This document shows positions 15,721-25,174 of a stretch of 64,000 nucleotides of DNA, in pieces. Position numbers and translations under genes: made by a program. Positions within the stretch are counted from its first letter, which is position 1; each line of letters starts with the position of its first letter. The notes under the pieces are model-generated. The model ran no database searches, was not told the origin of the DNA, and worked only from the letters and a program-made list of their open reading frames with translations. The stretch is from positions 1,736,001 to 1,800,000 of the forward strand of contig JACKHM010000002.1 in NCBI GenBank assembly GCA_020638995.1, written 5' to 3'. This stretch comes from Planctomycetaceae bacterium (lineage in GTDB: Bacteria > Planctomycetota > Planctomycetia > Pirellulales > Pirellulaceae).

Positions 15721-17205
15721 TTGGAACTTTCGGCATTTTGCAATCAGCTTTGGGAGTCGGCCAACATCCTGCGTGGCCCAGTGGATGCTGCTGATTTCAA
15801 GACTTACATATTCCCGCTGCTATTCTTCAAACGCATCTCGGACGTTTACGACGAAGAACTGGCTGAGGCGCTGGAAGAATCCGGGGGCGACCAGCAGTAT
15901 GCGTTGTTTCCCGAGAACCACCGCTTTCAGATTCCAGACGATTGTCACTGGGCCGATGTTCGCAAAAAGACAACGAACGTGGGCAAGGCCCTTCAACGGG
16001 CAATGCGCGAAATCGAGAAGGCGAACCCCGATACTTTGTACGGCATCTTTGGAGACGCCCAGTGGACGAACAAAGAGCGGCTCTCCGACGCGCTCCTCTG
16101 CGATTTGATCGAGCATTTCTCATTGTTACCTCTCGGCAACAATGCGACCAAGGCAGACGTTCTGGGGCAAGCCTATGAATACTTGATTAAGAAATTCGCC
16201 GACGCGACAAACAAAAAGGCGGGCGAGTTTTACACGCCGAGAAGTGTTGTCAATTTAATGGTGCGGATTCTCGACCCTCGCGAAGGCGAGACAATCTACG
16301 ACCCGGCGTGCGGTACAGGCGGCATGCTCATCGAAGCAATCCATCATGTAAAAGAGGCCGGTGGCAATGTCCGTACTCTCTGGGGCAAGCTCTACGGACA
16401 AGAGAAGAATCTGACGACTTCTTCTATCGCTCGCATGAACTGCTTTCTTCACGGTGTCGAAGATTTTCAAATCGTTCGGGGAGATACACTTCGACAGCCT
16501 GCTTTCCACTCGGGAGACAGCCTTGCTCACTTCGATTGCGTGATTGCGAATCCGCCCTTTTCACTCCAGAAGTGGGGCGAAGAAGTCTGGACAAGCGATC
16601 CGTATGGGCGCAACTTCGCAGGAATGCCACCATCAAAGAGCGGAGACTTTGCCTGGGTACAGCACATGGTCAAGTCGATGTCAGCCAAATCAGGGCGAAT
16701 GGCCGTCGTCTTGCCGCACGGGGCGTTGTTTCGTATGGGTGCTGAAGGCAAGATCCGACAGAAGCTGCTCGGCATGGATATTCTGGATGCCGTCATCGGT
16801 TTGGGACAGAACTTGTTCTACGGCACCGGGCTTGCTGCCTGCATTCTCGTTTTCCGCCAGAAGAAACCTGCGAAGCATCGCAAGAAGGTGCTGATTATCG
16901 ATGCGTCGAAGGAGTTCAAGAAGGGCCGGGCTCAAAATGAGCTTTTGTCCGAGCACATTGACCACATTTTTGGCTGGTACTCCGCACACGAGGACGTCGA
17001 AGGCGTCGCCCGCCTCGTGTCACTCGATGAAATCAAAGAGAACGACTGGAACCTAAACATTCCTCGCTACATCGAGCCGGTCATCGAAGAAGAAACGATT
17101 ACCGTGAATGAAGCCATTTACAACCTCAAATGCAGTCTCGACGCCGCCTATGTCGCTGAAGATCGACTTAGAGATCTGCTAACGGAATTTGGGTTAATGA
17201 AATGA
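15721..17205 (+). CDS. hsdM: Type I RM methyltransferase subunit HsdM (copy 1)
   Basis: 494 residues. The N-terminal HsdM helical domain has FPLLFFKRISDVYDEE (about 37-52). The SAM-binding motif is YDPACGTGGML (about 201-211) and the catalytic motif is VIANPPF (about 274-280). It methylates adenine in the sequence chosen by HsdS. The start appears to be TTG 15721 after AAGAGGCGAG. Its stop overlaps the DUF262 gene by 4 bases (ATGA), so they are translationally coupled. A second, homologous HsdM follows at 19430, which is unusual because one HsdM gene normally suffices. Confidence 0.92.
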   Translation: MELSAFCNQLWESANILRGPVDAADFKTYIFPLLFFKRISDVYDEELAEALEESGGDQQYALFPENHRFQIPDDCHWADVRKKTTNVGKALQRAMREIEKANPDTLYGIFGDAQWTNKERLSDALLCDLIEHFSLLPLGNNATKADVLGQAYEYLIKKFADATNKKAGEFYTPRSVVNLMVRILDPREGETIYDPACGTGGMLIEAIHHVKEAGGNVRTLWGKLYGQEKNLTTSSIARMNCFLHGVEDFQIVRGDTLRQPAFHSGDSLAHFDCVIANPPFSLQKWGEEVWTSDPYGRNFAGMPPSKSGDFAWVQHMVKSMSAKSGRMAVVLPHGALFRMGAEGKIRQKLLGMDILDAVIGLGQNLFYGTGLAACILVFRQKKPAKHRKKVLIIDASKEFKKGRAQNELLSEHIDHIFGWYSAHEDVEGVARLVSLDEIKENDWNLNIPRYIEPVIEEETITVNEAIYNLKCSLDAAYVAEDRLRDLLTEFGLMK

Positions 17206-19433
17206 AGGACGCACAGAAGCCCGATCATGTGAGCCTCAATACGCTCGTGAATTACCTTCGCGATGGGCGATACGTAATACCAGACTTCCAACGCGAATTC
17301 GAGTGGAAGCCATGGGATATTAGAGAGCTGATGCGTTCGATTTTCCTCGACTACTACATAGGGAGCTTGCTCCTTTGGAAGGGAAAACCCGAGAACTTCG
17401 AGTCGCTCTCTTGCGAGCCGGTTTACGGCTATACCGGCAGTGGTAAACCTGAGTACATCGTACTTGACGGCCAGCAGCGACTTACGGCCATCTACTACGC
17501 GTTTTTAGCCCCTGACCTCCCTCTTCCAAATCGTTCAAACCGCTTCTTTTATTTCGTCAGTATCGATCGCTTCATGGCGGAGGAATATGACGAGGCGTTT
17601 GGCTATGAGTGGCTTACGCGCCGGTGGACAAAGGTTCTTGCCAATACGGAACTCCAATACAGGGAACATCTTTTCCCGCTATCCATCATGGGTGCCACGG
17701 GTTGGGAACTTCCCAATTGGGTTCAAGGATACGAAGCCTATTGGAAGGAGGAATGTCAGCGTCTCGAAGCCGATGGCGATGCTGAAGGGTCAAAGGTGGC
17801 CGCAAACCATGCAACCAACGCAAAACTGTTCGGTGAACATCTCCAAGGAATCTCCGGGCAATATCAGGTCTCGTACATAGAGCTCGACAAGGACCTCGAA
17901 GTCTCGAAAGTATGCGACATCTTCACACAGATTAACAGCAAAGGCATTAGGCTCGACGTATTCGATCTGATCAATGCCCTCTTGAAGCCCAAAGGCCTAC
18001 AATTGAAACAGCTTTGGCGAGACGCAGCGGCACGCCTCGAAGATGTGGCGACTGAAAAGATGAACGTCTACATCCTTCAAGTCATGAGCATTCTTCGTCA
18101 GTCGTATTGTTCGCCAAAGTACCTCTACTTTCTCTTGCCAGGACAAGCCAAGCCCGTTCGTGATCCGGATGGTACTCGCCGGAAGGAAGTCCTGATTGCT
18201 GATATCGCCGAGTTTGAAAAGCGATGGAAGGTCGCGGTTGATTCGCTTGAAGACGCAATCAAGCTCTTGAAACATCCTCAAGAGTTCGGTGCTATCTCAA
18301 GTTCCTTCTTGCCTTACGTATCGATTCTTCCAGCGTTCGCAGCTCTTCGAGCCCACATGAAGTCGCTTCCCGCGACGAGGAAACTCGATGCAAGCCGTAA
18401 GCTAAGGCATTGGTACTGGGCATCGGTCTTCACGAATCGTTATTCCGGGTCGGTCGAGTCAACTTCGGCTCGCGACTTCCTCGACCTCAAGGCTTGGTTT
18501 GACGACGACAAGCAGGAGCCAAGCCTCATTGCGGAATTTGCGCAGCGATTTAGAAACCTCGAACTTCGCAAAGAAACGAAACGAGGGACTTCAGTCTACA
18601 ACGGCATCTTCAACCTGTTCGTTTTGCAGGGTGCTAGAGACTGGATGACGGGTGATGTGCCGCAGTTTGATGATCTTGACGATCATCACATTATTCCAAG
18701 TGCTTGGTGCAAAGAGCACCTGAGCGGGACGATTGGGAATTCAATACTTAATCGTGCTCCGCTAACATCTGACACAAATCGCAATGTAATCAGCGATAGA
18801 CTACCGAATGCCTATCTGCCCGAGCTAATCAAGCAGAACGGCGAATCAGCTGTAAGGGCGATCCTCGAATCGCATTTCATTTCTCCTGCCGCGTTTGACA
18901 TCCTACTGAGAGACCCGTTCTCATCCGACGACTTTGAAGCGTTTGTTACCGAGCGACAGAGGACGCTTCAAGATGCGATTGAGAATCTTCTTATTAAGGA
19001 AAGGCTCGATCTACCGCCGCAGCTACGGGAGCTTGATGCAGCGATCGAAGAAATCGAGCTTGCTCTGCGAGGCCTCGTTGACAAAGGCCTTGACTCGGAC
19101 GCAAGCCACCTTCCCCCACACGTCGCGCAGAAAGTCGATGGCAGAGTAAAAGCAGCTTTAAAGAAAAACGCGTCTCTGGAGGCGGAGAAGTATGAAACCC
19201 TCACTGGGGAGCTAGAATTCTTCGATTTGCGTGAAATCCAGGACACGCTTACTGCAAAGTCCACGTGGGCAAAGTTCGAGCAGCGATTTAGTTCCAAGGA
19301 ATCACTGAACACGAAGTTTGATCAGCTCGCTGAGCTACGAAACGGCATACGTCATAGTCGAGCCGTAAGTTCAATCGTCCAGAAAGAAGGTGAAGCAGCA
19401 ATCGAATGGTTTAGGCAGGTGCTTGCGAAATGA
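17202..19433 (+). CDS. GmrSD-like DUF262-HNH nuclease within the RM operon
   Basis: 743 residues. The N-terminal DUF262 domain has FQREFEW (29-35) and the nucleotide-binding signature DGQQRLT (89-95). In the C-terminal half, DDHHIIPSAW with following NSILN and NVISDRLP forms the DUF1524/HNH nuclease motif. Fused GmrS-GmrD proteins are type IV restriction enzymes that cut modified (for example glucosylated) phage DNA. The last 150 residues are helical and charged and unassigned. It overlaps both flanking hsdM genes by 4 bases (17202-17205 and 19430-19433), so it is a real member of the operon and not an insertion beside it. Confidence 0.85.
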   Translation: MKDAQKPDHVSLNTLVNYLRDGRYVIPDFQREFEWKPWDIRELMRSIFLDYYIGSLLLWKGKPENFESLSCEPVYGYTGSGKPEYIVLDGQQRLTAIYYAFLAPDLPLPNRSNRFFYFVSIDRFMAEEYDEAFGYEWLTRRWTKVLANTELQYREHLFPLSIMGATGWELPNWVQGYEAYWKEECQRLEADGDAEGSKVAANHATNAKLFGEHLQGISGQYQVSYIELDKDLEVSKVCDIFTQINSKGIRLDVFDLINALLKPKGLQLKQLWRDAAARLEDVATEKMNVYILQVMSILRQSYCSPKYLYFLLPGQAKPVRDPDGTRRKEVLIADIAEFEKRWKVAVDSLEDAIKLLKHPQEFGAISSSFLPYVSILPAFAALRAHMKSLPATRKLDASRKLRHWYWASVFTNRYSGSVESTSARDFLDLKAWFDDDKQEPSLIAEFAQRFRNLELRKETKRGTSVYNGIFNLFVLQGARDWMTGDVPQFDDLDDHHIIPSAWCKEHLSGTIGNSILNRAPLTSDTNRNVISDRLPNAYLPELIKQNGESAVRAILESHFISPAAFDILLRDPFSSDDFEAFVTERQRTLQDAIENLLIKERLDLPPQLRELDAAIEEIELALRGLVDKGLDSDASHLPPHVAQKVDGRVKAALKKNASLEAEKYETLTGELEFFDLREIQDTLTAKSTWAKFEQRFSSKESLNTKFDQLAELRNGIRHSRAVSSIVQKEGEAAIEWFRQVLAK

Positions 19434-20932
19434 GTCACCTTAGCCAATCAAAACTGGAAAGTTACCTCTGGGGCGCAGCCGTCCTGTTGCGCGGTTATAT
19501 CGACGCGGGCGACTACAAGCAGTTCATCTTTCCGCTACTGTTCTACAAGCGGATGTGCGATGTCTACGACGAGGAATTCGCACAAGCTCTTGACGAATCG
19601 GGCGGCGACAAAGACTTCGCCTCGTTTGCCGAAAACCATCGTTTCCTAATCCCCACAGACGCGCACTGGACCAAAGTCCGCGAAGTCGGCAAGAACGTCG
19701 GCAAAGCGATCCAAGACGCGATGCGGAAGATCGAGTCGGCCAACACCGACAAGTTGTACGGTATCTTTGGCGACGCCCAGTGGACCAACAAGGATCGGCT
19801 CCCCGACCGCATGCTCAAGGAACTGATCGAGCACTTCAGTTCGCAGACGCTGTCGATCGCCAACTGCCCGGAAGACGAACTGGGCGTCGGCTATGAGTAC
19901 CTGATCAAGAAATTCGCGGACGACTCCGGGCACACGGCGGCCGAGTTCTACACCAACCGCACGGTCGTGCATCTGATGACCGAGCTGCTGCAGCCGAAGC
20001 CGGGCGAGTCGATTTACGATCCCACCTGCGGCAGCGGCGGTATGCTGCTGTCCTGCATCACGCATCTGCAGCGTCAGAAGAAAGAGTGGCGGAACGTGCG
20101 GCTGTACGGGCAGGAGCGGAACCTGATGACGTCGGCCATCGCCCGCATGAACTGCTTTCTGCACGGAGTCGAGGATTTCGAGATCGTTCGCGGCGACACA
20201 CTCTCCGATCCGAAGTTCGTCGAGGGCGACCGGCTGCGGCAGTTCGACGTGGTGCTGGCCAATCCGCCTTACTCGATCAAGCAATGGGATCGCGAAGCCT
20301 TCTCCGCCGATCCGTGGGGCCGCAACATCTACGGCACGCCGCCGCAGGGCCGAGCCGACTACGCCTTCTGGCAGCACATCATCCAGAGCATGCATCCGAA
20401 GACGGGCCGCTGTGCGATTCTGTTCCCGCACGGCGTACTGTTCCGCAACGAAGAACGCGAGATGCGGCAGAAGTTGGTCGAGCACGACGTGATCGAGTGC
20501 GTGCTCGGTCTGGGGCCGAACCTGTTTTACAACTCGCCGATGGAAGCTTGCGTGGTCGTCTGCCGGATGAACAAGCCCCGCAAGCGGAAGAACAAGATTC
20601 TGATGATCAACGCGGTGAAAGAAGTGACGCGGGAGCGGGCGCAGAGCTTTCTGACAGACGACCATATTGAGAGAATTGTCAAGACGTTTCAGAGCGATGA
20701 ATCGGAGACAGACTTTTCACGAGTCGTGCCCGTTGAGGAGCTTCGTCAAAACGAACACAACCTGAGTATTTCCCGCTACGTGCAAGGAAGCGAAGAATAC
20801 GTCAACGGAGCTAATGGCGACAGCACGTCGCTCAAGGACATCACTACACAATGGTGCACGAGTAGCAGAAGAGTGCGTTCCTCTATGGGGAAACTGCAGG
20901 CATCCTTGCGGGAGCTTTCCCTTGGCGAATAG
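19430..20932 (+). CDS. hsdM: Type I RM methyltransferase subunit HsdM (copy 2)
   Basis: 500 residues, colinear with copy 1. It has FPLLFYKRMCDVYDEE near residue 30, YDPTCGSGGML for SAM binding and VLANPPYSIKQW for catalysis. Both copies therefore look active. DNA from about 19,700 to 20,650 is visibly more GC-rich than copy 1 and than the 3' end of the same gene, which suggests a recombination patch from another genome. It overlaps hsdS by about 11 bases. Confidence 0.92.
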   Translation: MSHLSQSKLESYLWGAAVLLRGYIDAGDYKQFIFPLLFYKRMCDVYDEEFAQALDESGGDKDFASFAENHRFLIPTDAHWTKVREVGKNVGKAIQDAMRKIESANTDKLYGIFGDAQWTNKDRLPDRMLKELIEHFSSQTLSIANCPEDELGVGYEYLIKKFADDSGHTAAEFYTNRTVVHLMTELLQPKPGESIYDPTCGSGGMLLSCITHLQRQKKEWRNVRLYGQERNLMTSAIARMNCFLHGVEDFEIVRGDTLSDPKFVEGDRLRQFDVVLANPPYSIKQWDREAFSADPWGRNIYGTPPQGRADYAFWQHIIQSMHPKTGRCAILFPHGVLFRNEEREMRQKLVEHDVIECVLGLGPNLFYNSPMEACVVVCRMNKPRKRKNKILMINAVKEVTRERAQSFLTDDHIERIVKTFQSDESETDFSRVVPVEELRQNEHNLSISRYVQGSEEYVNGANGDSTSLKDITTQWCTSSRRVRSSMGKLQASLRELSLGE

Positions 20933-22148
20933 CACGGCACAATCCGAAGCCGCGACGCGGAACAACGGGAAACTACCATCAGGCTGGAGCTATTGCCGGT
21001 TTGAAGAGTTCGCGCAGAATGTCGCTGAACGAGTTGACCCGCTCGACACCGATGTGAAAGTCTACATTGGGCTGGAACATCTGGATTGCGAGTCGTTAAA
21101 GATTCGACGTTGGGGTTCACCTGACGACGTGATTGGGCAAAAGCTGAAGTTTGCTGTAGGCGATTTGATTTTTGGTCGCCGAAGAGCGTACCAACGGAAA
21201 CTGGGCTTAGCCGAGACAGATGGCATTTGCTCGGCACATGCTATGGTCATTCGGGCCAAAGTGGATGTGATCGATTCGGAATTTTTGCCGTTCTTTATTC
21301 AAAGCGACGTGTTCATGGAGCGGGCGCTGAGCATCTCCGTTGGATCGTTGTCACCGACCATCAATTGGAAAACGCTTAGACATCAAGAGTTCCCACTTCC
21401 GTCGAGAGATGAACAGAGGAGAATCGCGAAGGCGTTGTGGCTATCGGAAGACTACACGCGAAAACTAGAAGCAACGTGCGAAGCCGCGAGGATCGCACGC
21501 AATACATGCCACCGACACTTCCTTCGAAACGGAACGGGGCATTCTGATTTTCAAACAACGCCACTCGGAAAAATACCTTCCTCATGGAAAGTCGAGTCGC
21601 TTGGTGAATGTTGCGAGATCGCAAATCGGCTCCGCAAGCCAATCAACGCGGCAACGCGGGCTGAAATGCAGGGGCCGTATCCGTATCACGGTCCAACGGG
21701 CGTGCTTGACCACCTGAACGAGTATCGAGTCGAAGGAGAGTACGTTCTGCTGGGAGAGGACGGAGACCACTTCCTAAAATACAACGACTGGAACATGACC
21801 CAATTTGTCAGCGGAAGATTCAACGTCAACAACCATGCTCACATCATCAAGGGTGGCGACGACGTTTATACGAAATGGGTGTTCCACTACTTCAAGCACC
21901 GGAACATCAAGCCCTACCTTGCGAGGCAAGGCGCTGGACGCCTGAAGCTCAAAAAAGCCACGCTGGAGAAGATTCCACTACCAGTTCCGCCGCATGACGA
22001 GCAAGAGATTATCATCCGGCTCTTGGATGAATGTGATGCTGCGCACATGGATGCCGTCCATCAATTGGAAACCCAGCGATTGCTTCATTCGGCCTTGCGT
22101 GAAGCTTTGTTAACCCCAGACCCCGAACGTGGAGCTGAATGTGTTTAA
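20922..22148 (+). CDS. hsdS: Type I RM specificity subunit HsdS
   Basis: 408 residues from TTG 20922, which overlaps the hsdM stop; a longer frame upstream is disregarded because it runs inside hsdM. There are two target-recognition halves. The first starts LPSGWSYCRFEEFAQ and ends PLPSRDEQRRIAKAL; the second starts GKIPSSWKVESLGECCEIANR and ends PLPVPPHDEQEIIIRLLDE. This repeat structure is diagnostic for HsdS. It sets the recognition sequence for modification and cleavage. Its end overlaps hsdR by 20 bases. Confidence 0.9.
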   Translation: MANSTAQSEAATRNNGKLPSGWSYCRFEEFAQNVAERVDPLDTDVKVYIGLEHLDCESLKIRRWGSPDDVIGQKLKFAVGDLIFGRRRAYQRKLGLAETDGICSAHAMVIRAKVDVIDSEFLPFFIQSDVFMERALSISVGSLSPTINWKTLRHQEFPLPSRDEQRRIAKALWLSEDYTRKLEATCEAARIARNTCHRHFLRNGTGHSDFQTTPLGKIPSSWKVESLGECCEIANRLRKPINAATRAEMQGPYPYHGPTGVLDHLNEYRVEGEYVLLGEDGDHFLKYNDWNMTQFVSGRFNVNNHAHIIKGGDDVYTKWVFHYFKHRNIKPYLARQGAGRLKLKKATLEKIPLPVPPHDEQEIIIRLLDECDAAHMDAVHQLETQRLLHSALREALLTPDPERGAECV

Positions 22149-25107
22149 CGAAGCGAACACCGTCGAGCAGATGATCCTTGATGCCTGTCAGGGACTCGGC
22201 TGGCAGTTCGTGTCGGGGCCGCAGTTGCCCCGTCAGGCTGCGGACGTGTTCGTCGAGTCACAGCTTCGTGATGCGCTCATCCGACTCAATCCGGAAATCG
22301 CCGCACAGCCCGATCGAGCCGACGAGGTGATCTACAAGCTCAGGGCCATTCCGCTGGCCGTCCAAAACGACGGACTGGTTCGCTCGAACGAAGCACTCGC
22401 CGAGTGGATGCGGAACGACAAAACAATGCCGTTCGGCGAACGCGGCGAGCACACCACGGTGCGACTGATCGACTTCGACCATCCCGAAAACAACGAGTTG
22501 ATCGTCTGCAATCAATGGACTTACAAAGTCGGCCAGCTCGAAAAACGCTTTGACATCGTCCTGCTGATCAACGGCTTGCCCGTCGTCATCGGCGAGGCCA
22601 AAACGCCCGTGCGGCCCGCGGTCACATGGGTCGATGGAGCCAGCCAGATTCACGACGACTACGAACAGAGCATCCCGGCGATGTTTGTGCCCAACATCTT
22701 CAGCTTCGCCAGCGACGGCCGCGCTTATCGCTATGGCTCCATCCGCATGCCGCTCACCATTTGGGGACCGTGGAGACTGGAGACACAATCAGACGGAACT
22801 GGTGTGGTCCGTGAGTCACCGCCGGACTATGCCGAGAGTCCCTTACCAGCAACTGCAGCCGCACATGAAGACGGCTCTCTCGCTGAAGTTCGCAAGACCG
22901 TACTCAGCATGTTGCAGCCTAAAGTCATCCTCGACATCCTGCAAAACTTCACGATATTCGCGACAGACAAGAAACATCGCCGTATTAAAATCATCTGCCG
23001 CTATCAGCAATATGAAGGCACGAACCTAATCGTGAAGCGAGTTGTTGAAGGCCGAATCAAGAAGGGCCTAATCTGGCACTTCCAGGGGTCCGGTAAATCC
23101 CTGCTAATGGTCTTCACGGCACAAAAACTTCGGCTGCACCCGGAACTGGGCAACCCAACCGTTCTCATCATCGTCGATCGCATTGATCTCGACACGCAGA
23201 TTACCGCGACTTTTAACGCTGCCGATGTGCCAAACATGATAAAAGCCGAGAGTCGAGAGTCGTTGCAGACGATGCTTGCTCAGGACACGCGAAAAGTAAT
23301 CATCACGACGATTCACAAATTCGCTGAGGCTGATGGCGAGCTAAACCCTCGCCACAATATTATTGCGATGGTTGATGAAGCCCACCGCACTCAGGAAGGT
23401 GACCTTGGACGCAAAATGCGAGAGGCACTGCCAAATGCGTTTCTCTTTGGCTTGACCGGAACTCCTATCAACCGTGCGGATAAGAACACGTTCTACGCTT
23501 TCGGCGCGGAAGAAGACGAAAAAGGTTACCTAACCCGCTACTCGTTTCAAGAGTCGATTCGAGACGGTGCAACCTTGCCGCTTCACTTCGAGGCACCCGA
23601 TATCAAACTACGAATCGATCAAGCTGCCATTGACGAAGCTTATTCACAGCTAACCGGGAACTTGAGTGAGCAGGACCGCGATGACCTTGCGAAACGAGCT
23701 GCCAAGATGGCGGTGCTTGTCAAATCGCCCGAGCGCGTGCGGGGCGTTTGCGAGCACATCGTCAGTCACTTTCGGGAAAAGATTGAGCCAAATGGCTTCA
23801 AAGGGATGATTGTCACCTTCGATAGAGAGTGTTGTGACCTCTATAAGAAGGCGATTGACGAAATTACCGAAGACCCTGACATGTCCGATGTTGTGATGTC
23901 CGTAAGTTCCGGCGAAACAAACTACGAGCGATACAAGCGAGACCGTGATTCGGAAGAGAAGCTCTTGGACCGCTATCGCGACCCAAGCGACCCGTTGAAG
24001 CTCTTGATCGTCACTTCTAAGCTCCTCACCGGCTTTGACGCACCGATACTCCAAGCGCAGTATCTCGATAAACCAATGCGAGACCATAATCTGCTTCAAT
24101 GCATTTGCCGAACAAACCGAGTTAACGCTGGAAAGAGTCACGGCTTGATCGTTGACTACATCGGAATCTTCGACGACGTCGCTAAAGCACTCGCGTTTGA
24201 CGAGAAGGCAGTCCAGTCAGTAATTACGAACCTGGATGAGCTAAAGCAAGAACTTCCCGAACGCGTGCAAAAGTGTCTTGCCTTCTTCCCGGGTGTCGAT
24301 CGCAAGTTGACCGGTTACGAGGGTTTGCTCGCGGCACAGGAGCACTTGCCCAATAATGAGGTCCGAGACAAGTTTGCCGCAGAGTACACGGTTCTTGCCA
24401 GACTTTGGGAAGCACTCTCTCCAGACGCATGCTTGGCAGCTTACGAAATCGACTACCGCTGGCTGAGTCAGGTCTACGAGTCCGTCAAACCGGCCAGCGG
24501 CAATGGCAAGCTACTCTGGCACGCCCTTGGCGCGAAGACAGTAGAGCTGATTCATCAGCACACACATCTTGACGAGATTAGCGACGACCTCGATGCGCTG
24601 ATCATGGACGCCGACCTTATCGAAGCAGTAGAGGAAGCAAAGGGACGGGCAAACCGCATTGCCATAAAGCTTATCGCTCGACTACGCGGGCATGCGGGTA
24701 ATCCTAAGTTCGTAGAACTCGGCGAACGACTAGAGAACCTGCGAGAACGTCACGAGAAAGGTTTGGACGACAGCCGCAAGTTTTTGAAAGAGATTCTGAA
24801 ACTGGCCCGCGATGTTGTAGCCGCAGAGAAGGAAACAACACCGCAGGAAGAGCAGAACCTGGCCAAGGCTGCGTTGACCGAACTATTCGAGGAAATTCGC
24901 AACGATAAGACTCCCATCATCGTCGAGCGAATCGTGGATGAGATCGACGAGATCGTCCGCATTGTTCGTTTTGACGGCTGGCAAAACACCAACGCTGGCG
25001 AACGCGAGGTCAAGAAGGCACTTAGAAAGGTGTTGCTAAACTACAAACTCCACGGCGATCAGGAGCTGTTTGACCGAGCTTACGGCTACATCGTTCAGTA
25101 CTACTGA
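22129..25107 (+). CDS. hsdR: Type I RM restriction/translocase subunit HsdR
   Basis: 992 residues. The N-terminal nuclease domain has LLINGLPVVIGEAKTP (about 145-160), the PD-(D/E)XK site. The helicase motor has Walker A FQGSGKSLL (about 321-329), DEAHRTQ (about 416-422) and later LLTGFDAP. The C-terminus is the helical HsdM-contacting domain. The GTG start overlaps hsdS. The first 600 bases (to about 22,750) are GC-rich and the remainder is not, which mirrors the patch in hsdM copy 2. The gene is intact. Confidence 0.93.
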   Translation: MELNVFNEANTVEQMILDACQGLGWQFVSGPQLPRQAADVFVESQLRDALIRLNPEIAAQPDRADEVIYKLRAIPLAVQNDGLVRSNEALAEWMRNDKTMPFGERGEHTTVRLIDFDHPENNELIVCNQWTYKVGQLEKRFDIVLLINGLPVVIGEAKTPVRPAVTWVDGASQIHDDYEQSIPAMFVPNIFSFASDGRAYRYGSIRMPLTIWGPWRLETQSDGTGVVRESPPDYAESPLPATAAAHEDGSLAEVRKTVLSMLQPKVILDILQNFTIFATDKKHRRIKIICRYQQYEGTNLIVKRVVEGRIKKGLIWHFQGSGKSLLMVFTAQKLRLHPELGNPTVLIIVDRIDLDTQITATFNAADVPNMIKAESRESLQTMLAQDTRKVIITTIHKFAEADGELNPRHNIIAMVDEAHRTQEGDLGRKMREALPNAFLFGLTGTPINRADKNTFYAFGAEEDEKGYLTRYSFQESIRDGATLPLHFEAPDIKLRIDQAAIDEAYSQLTGNLSEQDRDDLAKRAAKMAVLVKSPERVRGVCEHIVSHFREKIEPNGFKGMIVTFDRECCDLYKKAIDEITEDPDMSDVVMSVSSGETNYERYKRDRDSEEKLLDRYRDPSDPLKLLIVTSKLLTGFDAPILQAQYLDKPMRDHNLLQCICRTNRVNAGKSHGLIVDYIGIFDDVAKALAFDEKAVQSVITNLDELKQELPERVQKCLAFFPGVDRKLTGYEGLLAAQEHLPNNEVRDKFAAEYTVLARLWEALSPDACLAAYEIDYRWLSQVYESVKPASGNGKLLWHALGAKTVELIHQHTHLDEISDDLDALIMDADLIEAVEEAKGRANRIAIKLIARLRGHAGNPKFVELGERLENLRERHEKGLDDSRKFLKEILKLARDVVAAEKETTPQEEQNLAKAALTELFEEIRNDKTPIIVERIVDEIDEIVRIVRFDGWQNTNAGEREVKKALRKVLLNYKLHGDQELFDRAYGYIVQYY

Positions 25108-25174
25108 CGACTGTCCGTCCGAGCGCGAGTCGCAACTCATTGTTCAAGAAGCCGCACAAGCACTCGCACGTCTA

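Noticed and set aside
19646..20665. A 339-codon open frame on the minus strand
   Set aside because: It lies wholly inside hsdM copy 2, antisense, in the GC-rich patch where long shadow frames are expected. The plus-strand frame has all HsdM motifs.
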